NCBI GenBank assembly: GCA_963716685.1
Contig: CAVQTR010000003.1
Location: 124,001-188,000, forward strand
Direction: 5' to 3'
Source of the DNA: JALYXI01 sp963716685
Lineage (GTDB): Bacteria; Acidobacteriota; Terriglobia; Bryobacterales; Bryobacteraceae
DNA length: 64,000 nt
The translations under genes were made by a program, and so were the position numbers. The notes under the pieces are model-generated. The model saw only the letters and a list, made by a program, of their open reading frames with translations. It did not search any database and had not been told where the DNA came from. The first letter of the stretch is position 1; each line of letters opens with the position of its first letter. Below, piece after piece: positions 51,230-62,000 of the stretch.

Positions 51230-53176
51230 TTGGAAAAAAACGGCCGTAAGGGTTCCACGCTTCTGGAGCCGACCGAACGCTGGAGCCCGCAGGACGCGAA
51301 GGAATTGTTCGATATCTCCAGCTGGGGCAAAGGATACTTCTCCATCAGTGACGAAGGCCACGTCCTGGTTCATCCCGACAAGGACACGGCACGTTCCATC
51401 GATTTAAAAAAGCTGGTTGACACGCTGATTCTGCGCGGCATCTCGCTGCCCATCCTGATCCGCTTTACCGAAATCCTGAAACACCGCCTGGGCGAGATGC
51501 ACGACGCCTTCGAAACGGCTATCACGGAGCACAAGTACCAAGGCCGCTATTGCTGTGTCTATCCCATCAAGGTGAACCAGCAGAGGCAGGTGGTGGAAGA
51601 GGTTTTGGAATTCGGACGCCCGTATCAGTTTGGCCTGGAAGCGGGCTCCAAGCCGGAGCTGCTGGCAGTGATGGCGGTGGCCGGGAACGACACGCCCATC
51701 ATCTGCAACGGCTTCAAAGACGATGAGTACATCGAGATGGCGATGTTGGCGCAAAAGATCGGCCGCCGCATCATCCCGGTGGTGGAGAAGTACACCGAAC
51801 TTTCGATGATTCTGCATTACGCGGAGCGAGTCGGCGTACGCCCGGTCATTGGCATGCGCGTGAAGCTGGCCAGCCGCGGTTCGGGCCGCTGGAAATCGTC
51901 CGGTGGATTCCGTTCAAAGTTCGGTCTGACCACCAGCGAACTCATGCTCGCGTTGGCGGAACTAAAAACCCGCGGCATGGAGGACTGCTTCCAGCTTCTC
52001 CACTTTCATCTGGGAAGCCAGATCACAAATATTCGTCAGGTGAAGGGCGCAGTGAATGAGGCCGCTCGACTGTATGCCGAGCTCAGCAAAGCGGGCGCCG
52101 GGTTGCGCTTCATGGATGTGGGCGGCGGCCTCGGCATCGACTACGACGGATCTCAGACCGATTTCGAATCGAGCGTCAATTACACGCTGCAGGAATACGC
52201 CAACGATGTCGTTTATCACATTCAGAATGTGTGCGACGAGGTCGGCGTGGCGCATCCCACCATCATCACGGAAAGCGGCCGCGCCATCGCCGCGTACCAC
52301 AGCGTTCTGGTCTTCAATGTTCTGGGCGTTTCCGGTCTGGGCGATGGGGAAGCAAATCTCGAGCTGCCGCCCGAACCGGAACAGCCGCTGATCGATCTGC
52401 AGGAGACCTATCGCTCCATCTCGACGCGCAATCTGCTGGAGAGCTATCACGACGCCCAGCAGGCGCTCGACCAGGCTTTGAACCTTTTCAGCCTGGGTTA
52501 TCTCTCGCTGGACCAACGCTGCCTGGCGGAGAATCTGCACTGGACCATTTGCCGCAAGGTGCTGAAGCTGGCGAAGGATCTGGATTACATGCCGGAGGAG
52601 TTGGAGCCGCTCGAGGCTTCGCTTTCCGACACCTACTTCTGCAACTTCTCGCTGTTCCAAAGCATGCCCGACAGCTGGGCCATCAAGCAGCTGTTCCCGA
52701 TTATGCCAATCCACCGTCTGGGCGAACGACCCACGCATCCCGCGGTCCTGGGCGACATCACCTGCGATTCGGACGGCAAAGTGGATCAGTTCATCGATCG
52801 CCGCGACGTAAAACGAACACTGCCTCTGCACACGTACAACGGCGAGAATTACTACCTCGGTGCTTTTCTGGTGGGCGCCTACCAGGAAATTCTGGGCGAC
52901 ATGCACAATCTGTTCGGCGATACGAACGCAGTGCACGTGCGGCTCGATTCCAGAGGCGAACCGGTGCTCGAAGCGGTAATCAAGGGCGATACGGTTCGGG
53001 AAGTCCTGAACTACGTTCAGTTCAAGGCCGATACGCTGGTTACCCAGCTGCGGCGTGACGTGGAAATGGCTGTCCGGGAGGGCCGCATCGGCTACGAGGA
53101 ATCCGGCCGGCTGCTGCGTTTCTACGAAGACGGCCTGCACGGCTACACGTATCTGGAAGATCCGCACCAGCAGTAA
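51230..53176 (+). CDS. speA: biosynthetic arginine decarboxylase
   Basis: SpeA decarboxylates arginine to agmatine, first step of polyamine synthesis. The 648-residue length matches the large fold-III enzyme. The PLP lysine lies in YPIKVNQQRQVVEEVL; YQFGLEAGSKPEL, LASRGSGRWKSSGGFRSKFGL, LLHFHLGSQITNIRQV, and MDVGGGLGIDYDG are typical. A late ITCDSDGKVDQFI supplies the C-terminal active-site Cys region. The start is TTG at 51230 with an ideal GGAGA seven bases upstream. Confidence 0.96.
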   Translation: MEKNGRKGSTLLEPTERWSPQDAKELFDISSWGKGYFSISDEGHVLVHPDKDTARSIDLKKLVDTLILRGISLPILIRFTEILKHRLGEMHDAFETAITEHKYQGRYCCVYPIKVNQQRQVVEEVLEFGRPYQFGLEAGSKPELLAVMAVAGNDTPIICNGFKDDEYIEMAMLAQKIGRRIIPVVEKYTELSMILHYAERVGVRPVIGMRVKLASRGSGRWKSSGGFRSKFGLTTSELMLALAELKTRGMEDCFQLLHFHLGSQITNIRQVKGAVNEAARLYAELSKAGAGLRFMDVGGGLGIDYDGSQTDFESSVNYTLQEYANDVVYHIQNVCDEVGVAHPTIITESGRAIAAYHSVLVFNVLGVSGLGDGEANLELPPEPEQPLIDLQETYRSISTRNLLESYHDAQQALDQALNLFSLGYLSLDQRCLAENLHWTICRKVLKLAKDLDYMPEELEPLEASLSDTYFCNFSLFQSMPDSWAIKQLFPIMPIHRLGERPTHPAVLGDITCDSDGKVDQFIDRRDVKRTLPLHTYNGENYYLGAFLVGAYQEILGDMHNLFGDTNAVHVRLDSRGEPVLEAVIKGDTVREVLNYVQFKADTLVTQLRRDVEMAVREGRIGYEESGRLLRFYEDGLHGYTYLEDPHQQ

Positions 53177-53215
53177 TCCCGCTGCGTTCGGGTCCACTAT
53201 ACTGATCCGAACTGC

Positions 53216-54189
53216 ATGGTGCCTTTTAGACTTCTCGTCACGCTGGCCCTCGCCGCGACCTGCTCGGCGGAGACTCATCGTCTTCAGCCCACGGAATTCT
53301 TCAACACTTTCTCGGGCTCGCATAAACCGGCGCTTCGCATCAAGCCGGGCGACCACGTTGTAACGTTCACCATCGATGCCGGCGGCACGGATTCGGCCGG
53401 GGTCAAACGGGGGCAGGGACCAAACCCGCAGACCGGCCCGTTCTATATCGAAGGGGCGGAGCCGGGTGACACGCTGGCGGTTCACCTGCTGCGCCTCGAA
53501 ACCAATCGCGCCACCGGCTATTCCGCATCCCTGCTTGCGCCGTACACGGCTGATCCCGGTTTTCTGCGTTTGGAGGCCCTGCGCGAACCAAAGTCGGCGG
53601 CCTGGCGGATCGATCGATCGAAAGGCGTGGCTACGCTTGCTTCGCCTGAGGTGAAAGGCCCGCGCATTGAACTGCCACTGCGCCCCATGCTGGGGTGCGT
53701 CGCCACCGCGCCGTCGAATAAAGCCGCAATTCCCACCAGCTACCCAGGCAACTTCGGCGGCAATATGGACTACAACGGCATGGGCGCTGGCGCCACTGTG
53801 ATGCTGCCTGTGTTCGAGCCCGGCGCGTTGTTCTTCTTAGGCGATGGTCATGCCACGCAGGGCGATGGCGAGGTTTTGGGGAGCGCAATTGAGACTTCGC
53901 TCGAAGTAGAGTTCTCCGTCGACCTGATCAAGGGCAAAAAGATCAATTGGCCGCGTCTGGAGAATCAGGATTTCGCATGGCGCTCGGCAGTTCGCGTGCG
54001 CTCAACGAGGCTTTGCAGCACGCCACCACGGAACTAATGCGCTGGCTGATGGACGGCTACGGTTTCGACGAACGCGGCGCCAGCCTGCTGCTCGGGCAGG
54101 CAATGGAGTTCGAAATTGCCAACGTTGTGGACCCGGAGTTTACGGTTGTCGCAAAAATGCGCAAGCGCTATCTAGCGCCGCAGCCTTAG
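53216..54189 (+). CDS. acetamidase/formamidase-family protein, frameshifted
   Basis: FmdA/AmdA-type amidase that cleaves small amides to ammonia and an acid. The N-terminal part has a signal-like start (MVPFRLLVTLALAATCSAE), VVTFTIDAGG, GPFYIEGAEPGDTLAVHLL, and GNFGGNMDYNGMGAGATVMLPVFEPGALFFLGDGHATQGDGE, the family core. The frame breaks near 53974: the correct C-terminus (RMALGSSRALNEALQ and GFDERGASLLLGQAMEFEI) lies one frame over. Restoring one missing C (TTC-CGC) joins them into 324 residues. Without that, the first frame ends in an unrelated tail at 54037. Confidence 0.85.
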
Positions 54190-54944
54190 AGCGCCAGCTT
54201 ACCGTTCCACATCATTTCCTTCGGTTCAAATTTGGCGTGAACGGCCGCCCCGCCAAGCTGCATGTGAAACACGAGTTCGTGATCGTCCAGCGAGAAAGGC
54301 TGGGTCTTGCCGAAACCGAAGATCAGGGAGGTGAGATCGTTCGACTGCACCACGAAGGCAGCCTTCTGCGGTTCACGGCCCTTCGCGGTCAGGGTGGTGG
54401 CTGCCAGCAGCCGTTCGACTCCTGCTCGCTGGCGCGCGGCGGGATCGTCGGGCAGGTTCTCACCCGCACGCGCACCCATCATGAGCACCGCCGGCGGCAA
54501 CCCGGTCACACTGACGGCATAACTGTCCCGGAATGCCGGGGGCAGCGTCAGCCGGGTGGCATCCAGCACAGGCGGCGCGCTCTCCCATCTGACAGTCACC
54601 GGTGGACCGGCATTTCCGGGCACGCCTGCGCCGCCGTTGCCCCGTCCGCGGCTCAGACTCAGTCCGTTGCTGTCCGCGCCGTGCATACCTCCGAAAGTTC
54701 CCCGTGATCCCGCGGAGTCCATGGTGGAGCTTTTGCCGTTGCGCATTCCCTTGAGATCAAGAGGTACGGTCCGGGCCCACGGCGAACTGGTCTTCATCTT
54801 CTCAATTTCGTCCGCGGACCACTCTGACGGCGGCTTCCTGTTCCAAAAGGCCGAAGCGGCGAAAGCGCTTGAGCAGAACGAAAAACAGACCGGGAAAAGA
54901 GCGCCTTGCAGCAGGGTGCGCCTCAGAAGGACGGGATGTCGCAT
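54186..54944 (-). CDS. exported hypothetical protein
   Basis: This 252-residue protein opens with a leader (RHPVLLRRTLLQGALFPVCF) containing Arg-Arg and a hydrophobic core ending near AFAAS. The next segment, FWNRKPPSEWSADEIEKMKTSSPWART, is a short motif I associate with secreted Acidobacteriota proteins. It is followed by Ser/Gly-rich sequence and a beta-rich C-terminal domain (AAFVVQSNDLTSLIFGFGKTQPFSL). No function can be given. It is last in an operon of three genes with nine bases between it and the preceding gene. Confidence 0.65.
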   Translation of the reverse strand: MRHPVLLRRTLLQGALFPVCFSFCSSAFAASAFWNRKPPSEWSADEIEKMKTSSPWARTVPLDLKGMRNGKSSTMDSAGSRGTFGGMHGADSNGLSLSRGRGNGGAGVPGNAGPPVTVRWESAPPVLDATRLTLPPAFRDSYAVSVTGLPPAVLMMGARAGENLPDDPAARQRAGVERLLAATTLTAKGREPQKAAFVVQSNDLTSLIFGFGKTQPFSLDDHELVFHMQLGGAAVHAKFEPKEMMWNGKLAL

Positions 54945-54953
54945 GGCTGCAGT

Positions 54954-56159
54954 TTACGTGATTCGCGCAAGAAGTTCGCTCACATGAATTGGGTTCGTTT
55001 CGCTTTTACCGGGTTCGAACGAAGGGGCAATAACCATCGCCTGGTTGCCATACAAAGCCAAAAACGCGGCCTGCTCAGCGCCAGCCAGCCGTTGCTGGTT
55101 CATCCACGTGTAATAAGCTCCCTGGTCCGCGTCAATCAGGGAACCCCGCGGGTCCAGTTCCGGCGGGCGCTGCGACTCTGCCAAGAGTTCGTTCATGGGC
55201 TTTTCCTTCTGGCGAGGAGCGAATTGCGCCAGAAGGGTCAGCGGCTGCGCCCGCCGCATCGCCTCTCGCGCGGTCCACTGAACGAAAGTCGTGGAGAACA
55301 CTTGTGTGCCGGAGCCTTCGGTCAGCACACTGAGTTGAAAGTGTCCCAGAACCGGATCCGGCGATGATTCGATACCCAGGTCCTCCGGCCGTGTGCGCGC
55401 CAGCATGGAGCGGAATGCCTCCGCGTCAAACGCGCCGTTTTCGTAGCTCTTTTGCATGCGGATCTGCAAAGCGGCGCGAACCGGCGAGAGCGCTCCCCAG
55501 GAGACGCGCGCAATTTTCTCACCCGGCATGGGCACGTCTCGACCGCCATCGATGTACCAATGAGCATATGGCTCAGGGTGCGCAGCCGCTCTTTCCGCCA
55601 ACGCCTGCACCAGCGACTCCATCGAGTTGCTCCCTTTCACGTTCGTAAACCGAACGCCGTGGGGACTCAGCTTGCGAAACAACGGGTACTCGCCGCCAGC
55701 GTCTTCCCGCGCGAGAACCACAATCCCCAGCCGGTGCGTGGGCAAGGGCGGATCGGGACGGCCAGCGCCGGACTCGCGCACATACGCCACAGCGGCGGCG
55801 CGAAATTTCTCTATCTGATGCGTCGCCCAAAGATGCGCGGTCAGCTTCTCGGAGAATGTAGAAGGCGACGCAACCCAGTCGGTGCCCTCCAGTTCGGGGG
55901 AGAGGCGCAGCGCGGTGAAATTCGCCATCGCGCGCGTGAAATCCCGGTCGGAAAGGGCGCCCAGATATTCAAACTGGCGGTCCAGATCGCGGCGCTCGGC
56001 GGGAAATTTGTAATCAAAGACGATCAACTCGCGCAGGAGCAGCGGAAGAAAACTCAACGGCAAACGCCGCAGCAGGGGAAGCTGTCCGGCTGCGAGCTCA
56101 CGCGCTTCCGGAGGATAGGTGGAAAAGCTTTCGCGCGTCAGCTGGGAGGGCGCCAGCAT
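54954..56159 (-). CDS. hypothetical protein, possibly a GWxTD-less secreted family
   Basis: I do not recognise a known family in this 401-residue protein. The N-terminal third is helical (REFSTYPPEARELAAGQLPLLRRL-like, then LLRELIVFDYKFPAERRDLDRQFEYL), and the middle has HRLGIVVLAREDAGGEYPLFRKLSPHG, PYAHWYIDGGRDVPM and LGHFQLSVLTEGSGTQVFSTTFVQW, giving a mixed alpha/beta fold. No signal peptide is clear. It is separated by two bases from the phosphatase-like gene upstream and nine from the exported protein downstream, so it belongs to one operon. Confidence 0.55.
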   Translation of the reverse strand: MLAPSQLTRESFSTYPPEARELAAGQLPLLRRLPLSFLPLLLRELIVFDYKFPAERRDLDRQFEYLGALSDRDFTRAMANFTALRLSPELEGTDWVASPSTFSEKLTAHLWATHQIEKFRAAAVAYVRESGAGRPDPPLPTHRLGIVVLAREDAGGEYPLFRKLSPHGVRFTNVKGSNSMESLVQALAERAAAHPEPYAHWYIDGGRDVPMPGEKIARVSWGALSPVRAALQIRMQKSYENGAFDAEAFRSMLARTRPEDLGIESSPDPVLGHFQLSVLTEGSGTQVFSTTFVQWTAREAMRRAQPLTLLAQFAPRQKEKPMNELLAESQRPPELDPRGSLIDADQGAYYTWMNQQRLAGAEQAAFLALYGNQAMVIAPSFEPGKSETNPIHVSELLARIT

Positions 56160-56161
56160 CG

Positions 56162-57295
56162 CTAAGAAACTCCCGCCACCGGTTTGCCCCTTGCAAAACG
56201 CGCATCGAAGCCAAAGAGGGAGCCGAGCGTCGGAACCAGGTCCACGGATTCAATTGGTTGATCCACCACGGCATTGCGACGCACGCCGGGGCCAAGCGCG
56301 AGCATCCAAGTGGTGCGCGACATCGCGTCCCCGGTGCGATGGTGCTGAAAGCCGTTACCGCCCGGATCGATATCGGAATCACGGCCGAAATCAGGCAGGA
56401 TAAACATCGCCGTTTTGTTGGCGTATTCGGGTTCGTTTTGAATAGTACGCCAAAGTTCAGCGCACAGCCGGTCTGAGCGCTGGATGCCCTCCAGATAAAG
56501 CGAAAAAGCGCCGGAATGCGCGATGTCAATGTCGTGCAGCGTGATCCACAGCAGGCTGGGCGCCAGCTGACGCATCAGGTGCTTCGCGATATAGACCGAC
56601 ATCTCGTCCGGGCTTGCCAGGTTGCGCGCGTGAGCGGCGAAATCGTGAACCGAAAGCTTCAGGATGTCGCCCATCTGATGCAATTCGGTGTGGTGACCGG
56701 CCAGCGCCGGCACGTAAAACGGCGCCTCGTAGTTATCCACCAGCAGGTGCCCGTGGTCGCCGCCTGTCGCCGTAGCGGAAAGCGCGGCGGAGAGCAGCCG
56801 CTTGGGGAGAATGACACCCGCGCCCAGGCCGCTCCCGTACGCTCTGCTGCCGCTCTCGCCAATCAGGCCGAAGCCATTGCTGGGTGCAACTACCCAGGCG
56901 TCCGTGATCGGGCGCTTCAAATCTTTGCGAAAGTATTCGAAAACGGTCGGATTATCCGGCTTCAGCGCGGCGAAATTGTTGAAGCTTTCGTAAACGCCGG
57001 TCACGATGCTCGCGGTCGCCACGTAGTGTCCCAGGATCCCTCTGTTCACCACCTGGGAAAAGAACGTCCCCTGCGGAAGAAGTTCGTTCAGCAGATTCGG
57101 AATGTTCCGCTGACCGTCCGGCATGAACGTTTCTTCGTCGCGCGCGCCCCCGCCGAAGGTGACCACCACCGCCTTCGAGGCTCGCGAGGGTACGGCGCCG
57201 CGAAGCGACGCCGCGGCACAGGCGCCGGTTACCGAGCGAAGGAAATTGCGGCGGCTGGTGGAGATCGCCTGCGAGATTTCAGAGATACTGCCCAC
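56162..57295 (-). CDS. exported alkaline phosphatase/sulfatase-superfamily-like protein
   Basis: A 377-residue protein with a Tat leader (TSRRNFLRSVTGACAAASL). It resembles the alkaline phosphatase/sulfatase superfamily, although the usual Asp-Gly nucleophile motif is not obvious: the fold begins KAVVVTFGGGARDEETFM and later has GHYVATASIVTGVYE, PSLLWITLHDIDIAHSGAFSLYL (possible Asp/His metal ligands), and AMFILPDFGRDSDID with late FQHHRTGDAMSRTTWMLALGPG. DUF1501-like exported proteins are the alternative. First gene of the 54186-57295 operon. Confidence 0.7.
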   Translation of the reverse strand: MGSISEISQAISTSRRNFLRSVTGACAAASLRGAVPSRASKAVVVTFGGGARDEETFMPDGQRNIPNLLNELLPQGTFFSQVVNRGILGHYVATASIVTGVYESFNNFAALKPDNPTVFEYFRKDLKRPITDAWVVAPSNGFGLIGESGSRAYGSGLGAGVILPKRLLSAALSATATGGDHGHLLVDNYEAPFYVPALAGHHTELHQMGDILKLSVHDFAAHARNLASPDEMSVYIAKHLMRQLAPSLLWITLHDIDIAHSGAFSLYLEGIQRSDRLCAELWRTIQNEPEYANKTAMFILPDFGRDSDIDPGGNGFQHHRTGDAMSRTTWMLALGPGVRRNAVVDQPIESVDLVPTLGSLFGFDARFARGKPVAGVS

Positions 57296-57319
57296 GGGAA
57301 AACTACCCGGATTATATCC

Positions 57320-59003
57320 TTAGCGCTTCAACCACGGGATCACCTGCGGCTCCTGCCTGCCTTCCGTCAGCAGCAGTGTGCGGTTCACGGCAAGGCGCGC
57401 CCAGCTTTGCCGGTCGCCGTTTGGCCAGCGTACTTCCACGCGGTCCAGTTGCTCTGCCCGCGCTAAACCGAAGTAGAGGGTCAGGGAATTCTGAGAGAAG
57501 TAACTCCCGCCGCCCATCACTTCGGCCATCTGTTTACGTCCACCGGCTTCCACCGTGCAGCGCGCGCCAATGGCGCTGCGGTTGGACCTGGTGCCGGCAA
57601 GCCGGATGGCGACGCCGTTCTGTCTCGGGCCCCGGTTCTTCAGCAGCGAAGGCTTGTCATTCATGTTGGCGATCACCACCTCCGGCCGCCCATCGCCGTC
57701 CAAATCGCCGGTCGCGAGTCCGCGCGAAGGTCGCGTCACGGCAAACGCGGGCCCGGCGGCATTTGTAATATCGGCGAATTGGCCGTTGCCCAGATTACGG
57801 TAGAGCAGCGTCTTCTGCCGGTATCGCTCGCCAATCGAGGAGCGATCGATCTCGGGGTAAACGTGACCGTTCGCCATAATCAGATCCGGCCGGCCATCAT
57901 CATCCACATCCAGAAAAGCGATGCCCCAGCCAAGGAGCATGTTCCGGCCAAGGCCCGCTCGTTCGGAAACATCCTCGAAGAATTTTCCGTTTTCATTGCG
58001 ATACAGTGAAGGCCGGTCACCCGAGAAGTTGGTTTTTGCGATATCAAGGAAGCCGTTCCCATCAAAATCGGCGACCGCGACCCCCATCCCCGACTGAAGC
58101 TGTCCATCGGCATCGTACGCCACGCCGTCGGCCTCGCCGATCTCCTCGAAGGTACCGTCGTGGCGATTGCGGTAGAGCAGGCTGGGGGTTTGATCGCATG
58201 CCACATAAATGTCCGGCCAGCCGTCATTATCGAAATCGGCCGCCGTTACGCCCAGACCGAAACGTGCTCCCGGCTTCAGGATGCCCGCGGCCTCGCGAAA
58301 CATCGGTGAATGTTCCATCGCGATTGTTGTGCAACAAAAGATTGCTCGCAAGAGGCAGACCGTGCGGCCCGCACCAGACGGTCATTCCTTTCCAGTTGCA
58401 GGTACGGTTCTGATCCGCAACAGCCGCTAAATCGATGTAATTGGCAATAAATATATCGAGATATCCGTCGCGGTCGTAATCCAGAAAAGCGCACCCGGAA
58501 CCCCAGCGCGTGCCTGTTACCGGCAAGCCCGCTGCGCTCGTCACATCCACAAACCGCCCCGCGCCGTTGTTGCGGTACAGAGCATTGTGGCCGTAGTAAG
58601 TGACCAGTAAATCGGGATGTCCGTCGTTGTCGAAATCGCCTGCGCATGCGGCCTGGGCCCAGCCGCTCCGGGTCAGCCCAGCCTGTTCGCCGACCTCCGT
58701 AAAGTGGCCTTTACCGTCGTTCCGATAGAGCTGCGAACGGGGCGCCGTCGACCCCGGAATGAGCAGCGTGCCGTTGGCGATGAACACATCGTTCGCTCCG
58801 TCGCCGTTGTAGTCGAAAATGGCAACGCCGGTTCCCGTGCTCTCTAAAATGGAGGTTTTCGCGTCTTTGCCACCGAACGTGTTTACCTGATCCAGACCGG
58901 ATTCGGCAGCGATATCGACGAACTGAATGGAGCTTTCCGAGCTGCCGTGAATAAAAAAGAATGGCACGGCCAAAGCCGCAAATCCACACAGCCACGCCTT
59001 CAC
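57320..59003 (-). CDS. CRTAC1/ASPIC-UnbV FG-GAP repeat protein, one frameshift
   Basis: A secreted beta-propeller protein with Ca-binding FG-GAP/VCBS repeats (FDYNGDGANDVFIANG, GDFDNDGHPDLLVTYYG, FLDYDRDGYLDIFIANY, ADFDNDGWPDIYVACDQ) and a C-terminal ASPIC/UnbV domain (RSNRSAIGARCTVEAGG, GGGSYFSQNSLTLYFGL). The N-terminal half (to NNRDGTFTDVS) and the rest (EAAGILKPGARFGLGV) lie in two frames that join if one base is removed near 58298, giving 560 residues. I take GTG 59003 as start, leaving a hydrophobic leader (AWLCGFAALAVPFFFIHG). Such proteins occur beside TonB receptors here. Confidence 0.87.
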
Positions 59004-59027
59004 GGGTTGAAGATTAACACACGGAGT

Positions 59028-59057
59028 TTGCAATCGCCGTTTGGATGATGATAGTAT
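59028..59057 (+). promoter_or_regulatory. possible promoter of the TonB receptor gene
   Basis: TTGCAA (59028-59033) and TAGTAT (59052-59057) are spaced by 18 bases and lie 38 bases before the ATG. Each is four of six to consensus. The ATG at 59095 has GAGGGGG four bases upstream. Confidence 0.35.
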
Positions 59058-59094
59058 CCTCACCAGTCGATCCAAGTGGGATTGAGGGGGATTT

Positions 59095-62000
59095 ATGAGA
59101 CGTTTAGCCGCATGGGCGCGTTACGCCCTGCTGACTACATTTTTTGCGTTTGCAATGTTTGCACAACGCGATCTTGCAACGATTACAGGAACGGTCACCG
59201 ACTCCTCTGGCGCAGTTGTTCCTTCCGCCAAGGTCGTCATCACCGAACAAGGCACCGGCCAATCGTATGAACTGACCACCAACGCTTCCGGTGAGTTCAC
59301 ACGTCCCGCCCTGAAGCCATCCACTTACACCGTAGTGGTAACCGCTTCCGGGTTTAAGAAATTCGAACAGCGCGGCATCATTTTGACTTCCGGTGAACGC
59401 ACCGGCGTGAATGTAGCCCTGACCATCGGTGACATCGGGCAGACGGTCGAAATCATCTCCTCGGCTCCCGCGTTGCAGACGGAAAGCACCCAGGTAGGCG
59501 CCTCCATCAACGCCAAGACGCTTTCGGATGTTCCGCTTGGCGGCCAGCGCAACTTTGCTTACCTGGCGCGTCTCTCGCCGGGCGTGGTGCCGGCAGAAGC
59601 GGGCGCTCGCGATGCCAACAACGGCGGTATGTCCGCCAACGGCGTGCGTGGCAACGGGCAGAACAACTTCCTTTTGAACGGCGTTGATAACAACGTCAAC
59701 ACCATCGACTTCCTGAACCAGACCTCTTACGCGGTCGGGCCTTCCGTGGAAGCTATCGGTGAAATGACCGTGCTCACCAACGGCTACAACGCCGAATATG
59801 GACGCGGCGCGGGCGTGGTGGTAAACGTCAATCTAAAGTCCGGCAACAAATCAATTGCACGGCAGCCTGTTTGAGGTTCTGCAGAACAAAGAACTCGATG
59901 CCAACACCTGGAACAACAACCTGGCGGGCGCGCAACGATTGGTCCTTTTGTCGGCAATCAGTTTGGCGCCACGGCCGGCGGACCACTGAAGAAGAACAAG
60001 CTGTTCATGTTCGGTGATTACCAGGGCACGCGCATTGCTTCCTCCGGCGGTTCGGTAGCGGGCCTTGGGCGCTCCGGCTTCCTGCAGGTTCCCACCGCGG
60101 CCATGAAGAGCGGCGATTTCTCCAGCCTGCTCGGCCAGAATATCACGGTTAACGACCCGCTCGGAAATCCGGTGACTTATGCCAAGGGCGCGATTTTCGA
60201 CCCGAAGAGCACGGTTTACGCAACCGCCGCTAATGCCACGGCCAGTGTACCGATCGGGACCCCGATCTCGCGGCAGATGTTCCCGGGCAACATCATCCCC
60301 CAAAGCCGGATCGACCCGGCATTCGCAAAGATCCTGCAGCTCTATCCCAATACCAATCAGCCCATCATCACGGGTAACGGTCCCACCCGCGATTTCTACT
60401 ACATTTCACCGGGCGGGCAGGCAACGGACCAGGGTGATGGCCGCGTCGATTATCGCCTGAGCGAAAAAGACAGCCTGTTCGGATCGCTGAGCTGGTCGAA
60501 TACGGGCAAGACCAGCGGTTCTCCTTTCCCTGGTCCTCTCGATGGCGCCGATTTCAACGGAGCGCAGGAAACCGATCTCAGCCGCAACGCGCAGATCAGT
60601 TACACGCGTGTCTGGACCCCGACCCTGATTTCAGAAACCCGCGTCGGCTTTACCCGTCTGGTTACTTCCCGCCTCGGTCTGAATCCCTCCACCGATGAAT
60701 TCGCGGCTTTTGGCATCGGCGGTTATAACCCGACGCACGCCGCCGCCAACAACGGCGGGCTGCCGCAGATCAGCTTCAGTGGCTACCAGCAGACCGGTGC
60801 CAACGACTGGATTCCCACCAAGGAATACAACAACGTTCTGGATTTCGTTCAGAACGTGGCGTTCACCCGCGGCCAGCATTCCATGAAAATGGGCGCCGAG
60901 TTCCGCCAGGTCAAGTTCCCGTTCTTCCAGGTTCCCGATCCGCACGGCAACATCGGCTACAGCACTAATGAGACGGCCTTCCCCACCGCCAATAATCAGT
61001 CAGGCGACGCGGTTGCATCCGCTTTGCTGGGTCAGATCGACAGCGGCAACATCTCGACCACCAACTTCGTTTCCTCGCAGAAGGTAGCGTGGGCCGGTTA
61101 CGTTCAGGATGACTGGAAGATCACGCCGAAGCTGACCGCCAACATCGGGCTTCGCTACGAACTGTGGTCCCCCATCAATGAACGATTTGGTCGTCAAAGT
61201 AATTTCGACCTGCAATCGCTCACGTTGTACATCCCGAAGGGCAACAACCAGGATGCGCCTCTGCCCCCGAATTTCGCCACCGCGTTCCCAACGGTGAAGG
61301 TGGTGCGCGGAACCGTGCCAAGCACTCTGATCCCGTGGGACAAGCTGGATTTCGGCCCCCGCATCGGACTCGCCTATCAGTGGAAGGAAAAGACGGTGAT
61401 TCGCGCCGCGTACGGCATCTTCTACGGCGGCGAAGAGAATCAGGGTGGCAGCCCCAACCGCGGCGAAGCCGTTCCTTTCAACGAGACAGTAAATCTGACT
61501 CGCTCAGCCGGCATCAGCGGCTATGTCGGTGTCTCCGACCCCGCCTGTACCGGTTGTAACTATTTCCCGAACGGTCTGACGGGCGGTTATCCCACCAACG
61601 TATTCTCACTTCCGGCACCGCTTTCTCTGCTGGGTGTCCAGTCCGATTTCCGTAACGGCCTGGTGCACAAGTGGAACCTGGTTGTGCAACATGAGCTGCC
61701 CGGCAGCATGTCGATCGAAGTTGGGTATGAGGGCAACCACCAGGCCCACCAGCTGATCCTGCTGAATACGGACCCCTGCCCAAATCTGGGCTTCGTCAAC
61801 AACCCTCTGCTTAGCTGTGACAGCAGGCGCGTCGTGCCGACACCCTACACCAACGGCGCTGTTTCCGTCGGAAACAGCCTGACGGAAACTTCATCGTTCG
61901 GCTATGGCAACTACGCCGCGGGATCCGTCAAACTTGAGAAGCGGTTTTCTCAGGGTCTGCAGTTCCTTTCGGCTTACACGTTCTCCCATGCGCTGGCCAA

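Noticed and set aside
51962..53485. 507-codon minus-strand frame across speA
   Set aside because: It lies antisense to conserved SpeA sequence and shows no family features.
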